DNA from: Tropicimonas sp033101155
Lineage (GTDB): Bacteria > Pseudomonadota > Alphaproteobacteria > Rhodobacterales > Rhodobacteraceae
Reading direction: 5' to 3'
Length of the DNA stretch: 64,000 bases
NCBI RefSeq assembly: GCF_033101155.1
Contig: NZ_JAWMPX010000026.1
Location: forward strand, 1 to 64,000
Under the pieces are notes generated by a model. The model did not search any database. It saw only the letters and a program-made list of their open reading frames with translations, and was not told where the DNA came from. Each line of letters begins with the position of its first letter. Position 1 is the stretch's first letter. Of the stretch, positions 1 through 8,777 are shown piece after piece. A program made the position numbers and the translations under genes.

Positions 1-236
1 CCTCCAAGGTGGATTGTGACAAACCCACCGTGGCACATCAGACGCCGTCGGGGGCGGCTACAGCATCAAAGTCCTTTCGCAGAAACAGCACAAGGGTCCA
101 TTGTAGTGTTCCTGTTTGATCTCGAAAATACCAACCGCTGGCTATCAACAAGATGCCGGTATTGTTGCAACTATCCTGAAATCGCGAGCCCTAAACGTCG
201 ACAATTTCAAAGCTTTGCTAACAGTCTGCAACCAAC
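1..236. other. Intergenic stretch, no gene recognised
   Basis: I see no coding sequence with a ribosome-binding site or a recognisable family in this stretch. Open frames that run into rpsI from the left are antisense to it and have no meaningful product. The stretch ends at the transcription terminator of the rplM-rpsI operon. It may hold the 3' flank of a gene lying to the left of the window. Confidence 0.5.
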
Positions 237-264
237 AAAAAACGCCCACTTGGGAAAGTGGGCG
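237..264 (-). terminator. Rho-independent terminator of rplM-rpsI
   Basis: Read on the minus strand, a perfect 9-bp stem (CGCCCACTT / AAGTGGGCG) with a 4-base loop is followed directly by six T. It lies 33 bases after the rpsI stop, as expected for the end of the rplM-rpsI transcript. Confidence 0.93.
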
Positions 265-297
265 TTCGATTTTGGTGAGGTTATTGCTTGTTCTGCG

Positions 298-786
298 TTA
301 GCGCTTGGAGAACTGGAAGCTCCGGCGAGCCTTGCGGCGGCCAAACTTCTTCCGTTCAACCACACGCGCGTCGCGGGTCAGGAACCCGGCAGCCTTAAGC
401 GGGGCGCGCAGGGCCGGATCATAGAGCTGCAACGCCTTGGAAATTCCGTGCTTGACCGCGCCGGCCTGACCGGAAAGTCCGCCGCCCTTGACGGTGGCGA
501 CAACGTCGAATTCACCTTCGACGCCAGCAACCTGGAAGGGCTGGTTCAGGATCAGCTGCTGCACGGGACGCGCGAAATAAACCGTGATGTCACGACCATT
601 GACGGTGACCTTGCCGGAGCCCGGCTTGATCCAGACACGGGCAACCGCGTCCTTCCGCTTGCCAGTGGCATAGGAACGGCCAAGCTCGTCGCGAACAGGG
701 TCACGTGAGATGGCGATTTCTTCGACCGGAACAGTGCCTTCGGCGACTTCGTTCAGCTCGGCGAGGGATTTGATTTCTTCGACCAT
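298..786 (-). CDS. rpsI: 30S ribosomal protein S9
   Basis: This is ribosomal protein uS9 of the small subunit, whose basic C-terminal tail reaches the P-site tRNA anticodon stem. The 162-residue protein has an N-terminal extension of about 35 residues, common in alphaproteobacteria. The conserved core follows (YATGKRKDAVARVW, then GSGKVTVNGRD), and the typical basic tail ends in SFQFSKR. It lies 5 bases downstream of rplM, the usual L13-S9 operon, and is followed by a strong terminator. Nothing unusual was seen. Confidence 0.98.
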   Translation of the reverse strand: MVEEIKSLAELNEVAEGTVPVEEIAISRDPVRDELGRSYATGKRKDAVARVWIKPGSGKVTVNGRDITVYFARPVQQLILNQPFQVAGVEGEFDVVATVKGGGLSGQAGAVKHGISKALQLYDPALRAPLKAAGFLTRDARVVERKKFGRRKARRSFQFSKR

Positions 787-791
787 TGTCC

Positions 792-1250
792 TCAGCTCCG
801 GGTGTTTTTCTTGTTCATTGCTTTGACGTCGAGCACTTCGGGCTGTTGGGCCTCATGCGGATGCTCGGTGCCGGCATAGACGCGCAGATTGGTCATCTGC
901 TGGCGGCTCAGGCGGTTGCCCGGCAGCATGCGCTTGACGGCCTGGGTCACGACGCGCTCGGGGTACTTGCCCTCGAGAATCTGCCCCGTGGTGCGGGACT
1001 TGATGCCGCCCGGGTAGCCGGTGTGCCAGTAGTTGGGCTTGTTGCGCTTGTTGCCCGAGATCTGCACCTTCTCGGCATTGATCACGATAACATTGTCGCC
1101 CATGTCCATATGCGGGGTGAAGGTCGGCTTGTGCTTGCCGCGCAGGCGGTTGGCGACAATCGAGGCGAGACGGCCAAGCACGACGCCTTCGGCGTCGATG
1201 ATGATCCATTTCTTTTCGATATCCGCCGGAGTTGCGGTATATGTTTTCAT
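792..1250 (-). CDS. rplM: 50S ribosomal protein L13
   Basis: This is ribosomal protein uL13, an early-assembly protein of the large subunit. The start was set at the ATG that gives MKTYTATPADIEKKW, the family's normal N-terminus. A longer in-frame opening upstream encodes arginine-rich residues not belonging to L13. The 152-residue product carries the family motifs GRLASIVANRLRGKHKP and the GDNVIVINAEKV segment. It is the first gene of the rplM-rpsI operon, and the roughly 150 bases upstream should hold the promoter. Confidence 0.98.
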   Translation of the reverse strand: MKTYTATPADIEKKWIIIDAEGVVLGRLASIVANRLRGKHKPTFTPHMDMGDNVIVINAEKVQISGNKRNKPNYWHTGYPGGIKSRTTGQILEGKYPERVVTQAVKRMLPGNRLSRQQMTNLRVYAGTEHPHEAQQPEVLDVKAMNKKNTRS

Positions 1251-1336
1251 CTTCTTGCTCTTTTTCGGAACTTTCGGGGGCGCCCGGAGACGCCTTGAAC
1301 CTTTGGATGCGCCGGTTCTAAAGACTCTGACCGGCC

Positions 1337-1342
1337 AGTCAA
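1337..1342 (-). promoter_or_regulatory. Possible -35 element upstream of rplM
   Basis: On the minus strand a TTGACT hexamer lies about 90 bases upstream of the rplM start. The matching -10 position 17 bases downstream reads AGAACC, which is a poor match, so this is only a tentative promoter assignment for the ribosomal protein operon. Confidence 0.25.
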
Positions 1343-1399
1343 GTGACAAATGTCCATAATACACCTGTAAATTCAATGGGTTAAAATTATGGTACTATT

Positions 1400-2620
1400 T
1401 TACCCCACATTATCCTTCATCTCCCCTGCCCTCCGGGCGATCCAGGCATCAAGCCGCCACATTCCCCAGGCCAGCGGCACAGCTGCCAACCCACCAATGA
1501 CCCAAGCCAACGGCTCGTCGCCAAAACTCTCGAAAAGCTGGGTATAGAAATGGATCGCCGCGAAAGTCAGCGCCGCGTTGAACAAACCGCGGCGACTGCC
1601 GAGCGCAGCCCAGACGAGCGTCGCCGCAAGGGCAATCGCCCAAAGGATCGCGTAGAGATCCGCCGAGATCGTGACCGCCCGGTCGCGGAAAGCTTCCCGC
1701 GCGGCCTCATAAGCGGTCGCGTTGTAGCCTCCCTCACCGTCGAAGTCCTGCCAGTGCGGTCCCAGGACCGTCTCTCCGACGACATCGCCCCAGAGCGCGC
1801 CGACCAACGCACAGAGATTGGCCACGACAAAGGCCAGCATCACGAGAACCATGGCGTGACGGGCCGTCCGCGCGTCGCTCTGTCTTGCCACGGTCAGCAT
1901 CATCGCGATGAGAAGACACATCTGCAGAATCGAGAGGGTCGGCTCTGGTGAGAAGAAGACATAAGCGGCATGGAAGTAGCCGGTGCCCGTGTCGAGCATT
2001 TGCGCAAAGGGCACAATTGCCAGCGCCGTGACGAGACGGACATCGACAAGCCAGCCTGCCCCGGCAATCGCCACCGCGGCATAGAAGTAGAACACCACCC
2101 GCGACGCGCCGGCAATCTCATGCTCCTCCAGCCAGAGGGCCGTTCCCGAGAGATGCACCGCGAGCCCCATAAGGAAGATCGCGCCGAGCACGAAGCGGCC
2201 CCGCGCCAACGGTCGCAGCAATAGCACGCCGCTTGCCAAAAGCAGCGTTGCGCCGCCGAGAAGCATGAAAACCGCCGCGATGGCCGCGTGGTTCTGCACC
2301 AGCTCGACACAGGCCCCGCCAACGAGCATCCCCGCTCCGATCAGCGCCATCGCATGCCCGAACATCGCAAAGAGGTCTCCCCCCCGCCACAGGATCGCTG
2401 CACCACCGGCCAGCGACAGAAGCCCCCAGATGGCCACCGCCAGCGGATCGGCAAGCCAGAAGATCAGCCCACCCGTCGCCGCGAGAATTCCAAGACAAAG
2501 AATGCAGTTCACGCCAAGTGCGACCATCTCCCGCCGCGCCCGCCGTTCGATTTCCTGCGCCTGGTGCGCATCGATGATTCCATCGGCCACAAGCCGGTCC
2601 GTATCCGCAATCGCTCGCAT
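1400..2620 (-). CDS. DUF2157-like polytopic membrane protein
   Basis: This is an integral membrane protein of about 406 residues with no assigned reaction. The N-terminal 35 residues (LVADGIIDAHQAQEIERRA) resemble the short helical DUF2157 head that precedes a bundle of membrane helices. At least ten hydrophobic segments follow, interrupted near residue 285 by a polar loop (GPHWQDFDGEGGYNATAYEAAREA). The chosen ATG has a GGGAGA ribosome-binding site. The gene begins 77 bases after the rne stop on the same strand, so it is probably co-transcribed with rne. Function is unknown. Confidence 0.7.
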   Translation of the reverse strand: MRAIADTDRLVADGIIDAHQAQEIERRARREMVALGVNCILCLGILAATGGLIFWLADPLAVAIWGLLSLAGGAAILWRGGDLFAMFGHAMALIGAGMLVGGACVELVQNHAAIAAVFMLLGGATLLLASGVLLLRPLARGRFVLGAIFLMGLAVHLSGTALWLEEHEIAGASRVVFYFYAAVAIAGAGWLVDVRLVTALAIVPFAQMLDTGTGYFHAAYVFFSPEPTLSILQMCLLIAMMLTVARQSDARTARHAMVLVMLAFVVANLCALVGALWGDVVGETVLGPHWQDFDGEGGYNATAYEAAREAFRDRAVTISADLYAILWAIALAATLVWAALGSRRGLFNAALTFAAIHFYTQLFESFGDEPLAWVIGGLAAVPLAWGMWRLDAWIARRAGEMKDNVG

Positions 2621-2697
2621 TCCAGATCTCCCGAAACGAGAATGGCCCGACCGCAAACCGGCCGGGCCATCCATGACTCAACTGGCCGACAGCTCGG

Positions 2698-5600
2698 TCA
2701 GCGGCCGACAGACCACCATCCGCGCCGCTTCGGCTTTGCCGGCTGGTCGGGTTCCGGCGCGACCTCGACCTCAGCCATCACGGCTTCAGCTTCCTCCACC
2801 TCGTTGGCCTCTACCGGCTCTTCCTCGGCGACAGTCTCTTCCGAGACGGTCTCTTCGGCTGCCGCTTCTTCCGCGGGGGCGGCGTCCGGCTGGACGTCAT
2901 CCGCCGTTGCCGGGGTCTCTTCCGCAGCAGCCGCAGTTTCCGGCGCACTCTCTTCCGCGACCGGGTCCTGCGCCTCGGTCACCGCTTCCTGAGGCGGCTC
3001 CTCCGCAGCAGGCGATTCATTGCCGCCATCAGCGCTTGGAGCCTCGGTCGAGACCTCGACCGGCTCAGCGGTGTCGGCCTCGGGCAGCGTTTCGGCCGCT
3101 TCAGCCTTGACCGTTGCCTCGGGGTTCGCCTCGTTCTCGGTCTCGCCTGTTTCCGAAGTCTCCTCGGCGGATTTCCCGGACCGCCGCCGGGAGCGACGAC
3201 GACGGGACCGCCCCGACTTCTGAGACTCCTCGCCGTTCGCGTCTTCGCTCTCGTCGCTCTCCGCTTCGGCCTGCGTCTCCGCGGACTCGTCGGACTCGGC
3301 CCCGTTCTGTGCCTCATCGCCCTGACCGTCCTCGGAGCCACCGTTGCGCCGACGCCGCCGACGCCGCCGCTTCTTCTTCGGCGCGCCATCCTCCTCGTCC
3401 GAGGCCTCTGGCTCCGGTTCAGCCGTTACGGCTTCCTCGACAACCGGCTCTTCTTCGAGATCAGGCATGTCCGAAGTGTCGATGGAGATCACCGGCGCAG
3501 ACACCTCCGGCACCCAGCGGGTCGCCGTCTTGAATTTCTCGATGGAGAAATCGGGCGGCACCAGGCTTGGATCGGCCTCGATCCGGACCGAAAGCCCATA
3601 GGTCGCCTCGATAAGCGCAATATGCTCGCGCTTCTGATTCATCAGGAAGTTGCAGATGCCCACGGGTGCCTTGACCAACACCTCCTTCGAGCGCCGACGC
3701 CCACCTTCCTCTTCCAGCTGGCGCAGGATTTGCAGGCCAATGCTGTCATCGGAGCGCAGAAGGCCGGTGCCGTGACAGGACGGGCAAGGCTGCGTGGTTG
3801 CTTCCAGCATACCCGGCCGCAGCCGCTGCCGGCTCATCTCCATCAGGCCGAAACCGGAGATCCGCCCGACCTGGATCCGCGCGCGGTCGGTCTTCAGCTT
3901 GTCCTTGAAGCGTTTCTCGACCGCGTTGTTGTTCTTGCGCTCTTCCATGTCGATGAAATCGATCACGATCAGACCCGCAAGGTCACGCAGGCGCAGCTGG
4001 CGCGCGACCTCCTCAGCCGCCTCCAGGTTCGTCTTGACCGCGGTGTCCTCGATCGAGCCTTCCTTGGTCGCCCGACCGGAGTTGACGTCGATGGCCACCA
4101 GAGCCTCGGTCACGCCAATGACGATATATCCGCCGGACTTGAGCTGAACGACCGGGTTGAACATGCCCCCGAGATAGCTCTCGACCTGATAGCGCGCGAA
4201 GAGCGGCATCGGCTCGCCATAGGGTTTCACGTTCTTGGCGTGGGACGGCATGATCATCTTCATGAAGTCCTTGGCCACGCGATAGCCCTCGTCGCCCGCG
4301 ACGATCACCTCGTCGATCTCGCGGTTGTAGAGGTCGCGGATCGAACGCTTGATGAGGTTGCCCTCTTCATAGATCGGCGCCGGCGCGATGCTCTTGAGCG
4401 TCAGCTCGCGGATCTGTTCCCAGAGCCGCTTGAGATATTCGTAGTCGCGCTTGATCTCGGCCTTGGTGCGCTTGGCCCCAGCCGTGCGCACGATCAGACC
4501 CGCGCCCTCGGGCACGTCGATCTCGCTGGCGATCTCCTTGAGCTTCTTGCGGTCCGACGCATTGGTGATCTTGCGCGAGATCCCACCGCCCCGGGCCGTA
4601 TTCGGCATCAGCACGCAATAGCGTCCGGCGAGGCTGAGATAGGTCGTCAGCGCCGCGCCCTTGTTGCCGCGCTCTTCCTTGACCACCTGGACCAGCATGA
4701 TCTGGCGGACCTTGATGACCTCCTGGATCTTATAGCGCCGCATCCGCGGCTTGCGCGGACGGCGGATCTCTTCCTGCACGTCTTCCTCGGCGACCGACTC
4801 GATGTCGTGGCCGGGATGATCCTCGTCCTCGTCATCATCGTCGGAGCCGGTCTCCTCCTCCGAGGACTCGCTCTCATCGGCAGGTTTCGCGGAGGCGTCG
4901 GCCGGCGTGTCATCCCCTGAAGCCTCAGGAGCGGTTTCTTCCGCAGCCACCTCTTCGGTCGCGGCTTCCTCAGCCTTGCCTTCGGAAGGTGCATCTTCCG
5001 CTACCTCAGGCGATGCAGCTTCTTCAACCGGGGCATCGGCAGCAGCCTCTTGCTCAACAGCCTCGTCCGAGCCGGTCTCGGCGTCGGCTTCAGTCGCTTC
5101 TACAACAGGTTCTTCAGCAGACGGCTCCTGCTCCGGCTCAGCACTGTCTTCAACGGAAGTGTCGGCCTCGTCACGCGCGGCGGCCTCGTCCGCCTCGTCG
5201 CCCTCGACAACTTCGCCGGAGACAACGTCAGCCGGATCATCCTCAAGCCGGGCCGCGATCGGACGCACCGGCGCTTCTTCTTCGGACGTTTCACCCTCTT
5301 CCGGCGCCGCTTCGGACGTATCGGTTTCGGTGTCGGCAACCTCTTCGGCGTCAACCGCCGTTACGGCTTCAGGCTGCTCGGCCTCTGCGGGCGCTTCGGC
5401 CGTCTCTTCAACCGCGACAGGCTCTTCGGAGGGAGCGTCCGCCTCGGTTTCGGCGGCCTCAGCCTCGACAACCTGTTCGGATGCCTCAGCCTCGGCACTC
5501 TCCGTCTCTGAGACAGCGTCTTCTGCCGGTGCAGCTTCGACAGGTTCCTCGGTCTGGGACGGTTCCTCGGATGTCTCGGCCCCGGCGTCATCCGTCGTGA

Positions 5601-6147
5601 TCTCAGCAGCAGGCTCCTTGCCATCCTCGATCACGTCGATCGGGCTCGCCAGCGCGTCCGGATCAACAGCTTCTTCGCCAAAATCGACGACATCCATGCC
5701 CTCGATTGCCGGTACAACGGGCGCCGCGGCGACCTCCGTCTCCTGTGTCTCCGAGCCTTCATCCTTGCGATCACGTTTACGCGAGCGCGACCGGGAACGG
5801 CGCGACCGGGAGCGGGACTTCTTCGACTCTTCGCCGTCGTCCTCTTCCTCGTCGCGATTCATCTCCTTCTCTTCGGCCAGAAGGGCTTCACGATCCGCGA
5901 CCGGGATCTGATAATAATCCGGATGGATTTCCGAGAAAGCGAGGAAACCGTGCCGGTTCCCGCCGTAATCGACAAAGGCCGCCTGGAGCGAGGGCTCCAC
6001 ACGCGTCACCTTTGCGAGATAGATATTGCCAGCTAGCTGGCGCTTGTTGACGGTCTCGAAATCGAACTCGTCAACCTTGTTGCCGTCCACCACGACAACG
6101 CGGGTCTCTTCCGCGTGTGTGGCGTCGATGAGCATCTTCTTTGCCAT
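2698..6147 (-). CDS. rne: Ribonuclease E/G with long acidic insertion
   Basis: This is the endoribonuclease that starts mRNA decay and processes rRNA and tRNA, and serves as degradosome scaffold. The start was set at MAKKMLIDATHAEETR. Residues 1 to about 90 are the first part of the S1 RNA-binding domain. A Glu/Asp/Ala-rich low-complexity stretch of roughly 375 residues, with an Arg-Ser patch, then interrupts it before the S1 fold resumes (YKIQEVIKVRQIMLVQVVKE). The catalytic domain shows both metal-binding aspartates (AIDVNSG and GLIVIDFIDM) and the Zn-link CPSCHGTG that joins dimers. The tail (about 300 residues) is acidic and arginine-rich and ends in RRGWWSVGR. At 1149 residues it is long for the family. 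RNase E usually autoregulates through its leader. Confidence 0.96.
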   Translation of the reverse strand: MAKKMLIDATHAEETRVVVVDGNKVDEFDFETVNKRQLAGNIYLAKVTRVEPSLQAAFVDYGGNRHGFLAFSEIHPDYYQIPVADREALLAEEKEMNRDEEEDDGEESKKSRSRSRRSRSRSRKRDRKDEGSETQETEVAAAPVVPAIEGMDVVDFGEEAVDPDALASPIDVIEDGKEPAAEITTDDAGAETSEEPSQTEEPVEAAPAEDAVSETESAEAEASEQVVEAEAAETEADAPSEEPVAVEETAEAPAEAEQPEAVTAVDAEEVADTETDTSEAAPEEGETSEEEAPVRPIAARLEDDPADVVSGEVVEGDEADEAAARDEADTSVEDSAEPEQEPSAEEPVVEATEADAETGSDEAVEQEAAADAPVEEAASPEVAEDAPSEGKAEEAATEEVAAEETAPEASGDDTPADASAKPADESESSEEETGSDDDDEDEDHPGHDIESVAEEDVQEEIRRPRKPRMRRYKIQEVIKVRQIMLVQVVKEERGNKGAALTTYLSLAGRYCVLMPNTARGGGISRKITNASDRKKLKEIASEIDVPEGAGLIVRTAGAKRTKAEIKRDYEYLKRLWEQIRELTLKSIAPAPIYEEGNLIKRSIRDLYNREIDEVIVAGDEGYRVAKDFMKMIMPSHAKNVKPYGEPMPLFARYQVESYLGGMFNPVVQLKSGGYIVIGVTEALVAIDVNSGRATKEGSIEDTAVKTNLEAAEEVARQLRLRDLAGLIVIDFIDMEERKNNNAVEKRFKDKLKTDRARIQVGRISGFGLMEMSRQRLRPGMLEATTQPCPSCHGTGLLRSDDSIGLQILRQLEEEGGRRRSKEVLVKAPVGICNFLMNQKREHIALIEATYGLSVRIEADPSLVPPDFSIEKFKTATRWVPEVSAPVISIDTSDMPDLEEEPVVEEAVTAEPEPEASDEEDGAPKKKRRRRRRRRNGGSEDGQGDEAQNGAESDESAETQAEAESDESEDANGEESQKSGRSRRRRSRRRSGKSAEETSETGETENEANPEATVKAEAAETLPEADTAEPVEVSTEAPSADGGNESPAAEEPPQEAVTEAQDPVAEESAPETAAAAEETPATADDVQPDAAPAEEAAAEETVSEETVAEEEPVEANEVEEAEAVMAEVEVAPEPDQPAKPKRRGWWSVGR

Positions 6148-6744
6148 TGATGTCTTTCGCATCCCGGCGGGGCCAGCGTCCGGTCAGGTGCTGGTGGAGG
6201 TCCGGGATGATATGCTGGGGCGGGAACGGCGGGCAGCACAATAGCGGCAGCGGCGCGGTCTCGCGCCCTGCCTGCTCTGTCAAAATCCAACGCGCGTTCC
6301 ATCGCGATTCATGTTCTCCGATGCGGCCATCGCGTCTGCGCGGCGCACCAATTTATATGGTTCTGCCCGGGAAATGCCTCGGGCCTTGGTCCAAACCGAC
6401 CGGTTACGCTGTCCCGACCATGGGCGGCAAGTGGCCTGCCCTGCCCGGTCCAGTGAAATTTGCAATCGGCCCCTGAAAACGCGCCATGCGTCCGAAAAGG
6501 CCGGTAATACTGACCATATCGGCAGGTCAGGGGATATTACAATCGGAAAGTGCAGCCGTGGCAAAAGGAGCGCGGGGAGTCTGTGGAGGATTGGCCCTGA
6601 GATCGGTATGCAGGCGCGCGCCTTTCGCAAAGGCGTCTTGCAGGATGGTATGCGCGCGGACGTCAGATCGGTGGGTTAAAGTCCGCCTGCAGACCGTGCC
6701 AATACCTCCCCAAAAGGGGCAGCACCGCCCCTGCCCTCCGGCGC
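6148..6744. other. Gene-free leader region of rne
   Basis: About 600 bases separate the rne start from the end of the HAD gene, and no open frame here looks real. Read on the minus strand this should hold the rne promoter and a long 5' untranslated region. Small hairpins are visible, for example GGCGCG/CGCGCC at 6252-6267 and CGCCTTT/AAAGGCG at 6619-6635. A terminator for the HAD gene sits at the right end. A structured leader would fit known RNase E feedback control, but that is inference. Confidence 0.5.
6711..6732 (-). terminator. Possible terminator of the dctBD-HAD transcript
   Basis: On the minus strand AGGGGC and GCCCCT form a 6-bp stem around a 6-base loop, followed by TTTT and a G-run. 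It lies just downstream of the HAD stop codon. The T-run is short, so termination may be weak. Confidence 0.5.
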
Positions 6745-7443
6745 TCAAAGCAACCCGGCCGCCTCCATCGCCGTCCCCAGATCCGCAGCGACATGCTGGC
6801 CCAGTTCCGGCAAGTCCTGCCCCTCGGGGCGCAGATCCGGCACCTGCCACACGCGGCAGCCCGCCGCCACTGCCGCCGTGACTCCCTTGTCGCTATCTTC
6901 GAAGGCGAAACAGGAGGTCGCCGCGACCCCGGCCCGCTCGGCGCCGAGATAATAGGGCGCCGGATCCGGCTTGTGGGCGGTGACGTCATTGCCACCGACA
7001 AGGTCCCGGAAATGCGGCCAGAGCCCGGCCCGGCCGAGCTGCCTGCGCGCTTTCTGCCCATCGGTCGAGGTCACCACGACCATTGGATACCCGCGCGCCG
7101 AAAGCGCTTCGAGCACGTCGCGGACGCCGGGTTTGACCGGCACCTCCGCCGCGATCCGCGCCTCGAAGCCCGCGCTCCAATCCGCCTTGAACCGCGACAG
7201 GTCCGCGTCCGGTGCCAGTGCCGCACCAATCCGGGCGCTGGTCTGTGCCCCGCTCGACCCGATCAGTTCGAGGAAGAACCGCTCCGCGCCCGCTAGCCCG
7301 AAAGCATCGGCCACCTCGACGAAGCTGTCCCGTGCCACCGTTTCGGTGTCGAGCAGCAGCCCGTCCATGTCGAAGAGCAGAGCGCCGGGCCCGTCCTCCA
7401 CCCCGGAGACCGCTTTAGAGATAGTCCGACCGTTGGAGACCAT
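6745..7443 (-). CDS. HAD-superfamily phosphatase (beta-phosphoglucomutase-like)
   Basis: This is a cytosolic haloacid dehalogenase-type phosphohydrolase of subfamily I with an alpha-helical cap. All four catalytic motifs are present: the nucleophile block FDMDGLLLDTE, VVTSTDG, the lysine block HKPDPAPY, and FEDSDKG. The substrate, likely a small sugar phosphate or related metabolite, cannot be read from sequence. The ATG start overlaps the dctD stop by 29 bases. A GTG at 7401, 12 bases past the dctD stop, would give a start just ahead of the first motif and is a reasonable alternative. It is probably co-transcribed with dctBD. Confidence 0.85.
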   Translation of the reverse strand: MVSNGRTISKAVSGVEDGPGALLFDMDGLLLDTETVARDSFVEVADAFGLAGAERFFLELIGSSGAQTSARIGAALAPDADLSRFKADWSAGFEARIAAEVPVKPGVRDVLEALSARGYPMVVVTSTDGQKARRQLGRAGLWPHFRDLVGGNDVTAHKPDPAPYYLGAERAGVAATSCFAFEDSDKGVTAAVAAGCRVWQVPDLRPEGQDLPELGQHVAADLGTAMEAAGLL

Positions 7444-8746
7444 ATTTCGCCATCTTCTCGTTGAGTGTTCGCCGCGGCAGGCAGAGCTCGTCCATCACAG
7501 CCACGATCGACCCCTTGTGGCGCCGCATCGTGTTGTCGATGAGCATCCGCTCGAACGCTTCGACATATTCCTTCAACGGCTTGCCTTCCGTCGTCATCAC
7601 CGGCTCGACGGTCTCGCTCTCCGCCATCAGCAGCGAGGCGATTGTTCCCGATCCGCGCCGTGATTGCAGCACCGCGCGCTCGGCCACGTTGATCAGCTGG
7701 CGCACATTGCCCGGCCAGGGCGCCTGCAGCAACTGCGCAGCCTCCTGAGCGCCGACTTCGGGCGCTTCGCAGCCATACTCGTCCGAGAACCCTTCCGCAA
7801 AACGGTTGAAAAGCTGCAAGATATCTTCGCCGCGCTGTCGCAGCGGCGGCAGCGTGATCCGCATCGCCGCCAGCCGATAGAAGAGATCGGGGCGCAACGC
7901 GTCTTCGCTCGTCTTGCCCTGCTCCTGCAGGTTCGACACCGCGACGATCCGTGTCTCCGCCGGCGCGCCCTGGTCATTGATGAAGGTCAGCAGCCGCGCC
8001 TGAAGTGCCGCGCTCAGCGCCTCGACATCCTCCAGGCAAAGCGTTCCCCCGCGGGCCTGCTCGACCAGCGGCAGAAGGCTGGCATCCGGGTCGCCCTCGA
8101 AGAGCTTGCTGCCCATTTCCTCCTCGGCATAGGCGCCGCATTGCACCAGAACGAAGGGTTTCGAAGCCCGGCTGCCCACCGCGTGCAGCGCATGCGCCGC
8201 CAGGGTCTTGCCGGTCCCTGTCTCGCCATCGATCAGCACATGGCCATCAGCCTGTCCGAGATCCAGAATGTCTTCCCGCAACCGTTCCATTGCCGGGCTC
8301 GCGCCGATCAGCTTGTCCATGATCTGCGTGCCGCCCGAGAGGTCGCGCCGCAGCGCGCGGGCATCCAGCGCCAGCCGCCGCTTCTGCGTCGCCTTCTTGG
8401 CCAGCTCGGTCATCTGGTCGGGGTTGAAGGGCTTCTCCAGGAAATCGAACGCGCCCACGCGCATCGCCTCCACGGCCATCGGTACATCACCATGGCCAGT
8501 GATGATGATCACGGGCAGAGCCGAATCCTGGCTCATCAGCCGCTTGAGGAACGCCATCCCGTCCATGCCCGGCATACGCACATCGGAGACCACGACGCCC
8601 GGGTAATCCGGCCCGATCCGCTTGAGCGCCTCTTCGGCAGTGGCAAAGCTTTCCGTGTCGAACCCGGACAACGCGAGCCACTGGCTGATCGACTGCCGCA
8701 TGTCCTGCTCGTCATCGACAATCGCGATCTTCATTGCCTTGGCCAT
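7415..8746 (-). CDS. dctD: DctD-like response regulator lacking GAFTGA
   Basis: This is the response regulator partner of the adjacent DctB-like kinase, probably controlling C4-dicarboxylate uptake. The start at MAKAMKIAIVDDE follows an excellent AAGGAGGG ribosome-binding site. Residues 5-120 are a receiver domain with acidic pair D11/D12 and phosphoacceptor D55. An AAA+ domain follows, with Walker A GETGTGKT at 174-181 and the arginine-finger segment RPDLFYRL. The C-terminal Fis-type helix-turn-helix contains LPRRTLNEKM. The region that normally carries GAFTGA is missing: the chain goes from KLFEGDPDAS straight to GGTLCLEDV, about 14 residues short. Walker B is also altered to CLED. It may therefore not act through sigma-54. 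Confidence 0.88.
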   Translation of the reverse strand: MAKAMKIAIVDDEQDMRQSISQWLALSGFDTESFATAEEALKRIGPDYPGVVVSDVRMPGMDGMAFLKRLMSQDSALPVIIITGHGDVPMAVEAMRVGAFDFLEKPFNPDQMTELAKKATQKRRLALDARALRRDLSGGTQIMDKLIGASPAMERLREDILDLGQADGHVLIDGETGTGKTLAAHALHAVGSRASKPFVLVQCGAYAEEEMGSKLFEGDPDASLLPLVEQARGGTLCLEDVEALSAALQARLLTFINDQGAPAETRIVAVSNLQEQGKTSEDALRPDLFYRLAAMRITLPPLRQRGEDILQLFNRFAEGFSDEYGCEAPEVGAQEAAQLLQAPWPGNVRQLINVAERAVLQSRRGSGTIASLLMAESETVEPVMTTEGKPLKEYVEAFERMLIDNTMRRHKGSIVAVMDELCLPRRTLNEKMAKYGLQRSDYL

Positions 8747-8777
8747 CGTGAACCCTCCTTGAGCCCTGCTCTCTGAC

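Noticed and set aside
3622..4920. A 432-codon open frame antisense to rne
   Set aside because: It mirrors the conserved catalytic part of RNase E and has no independent support.
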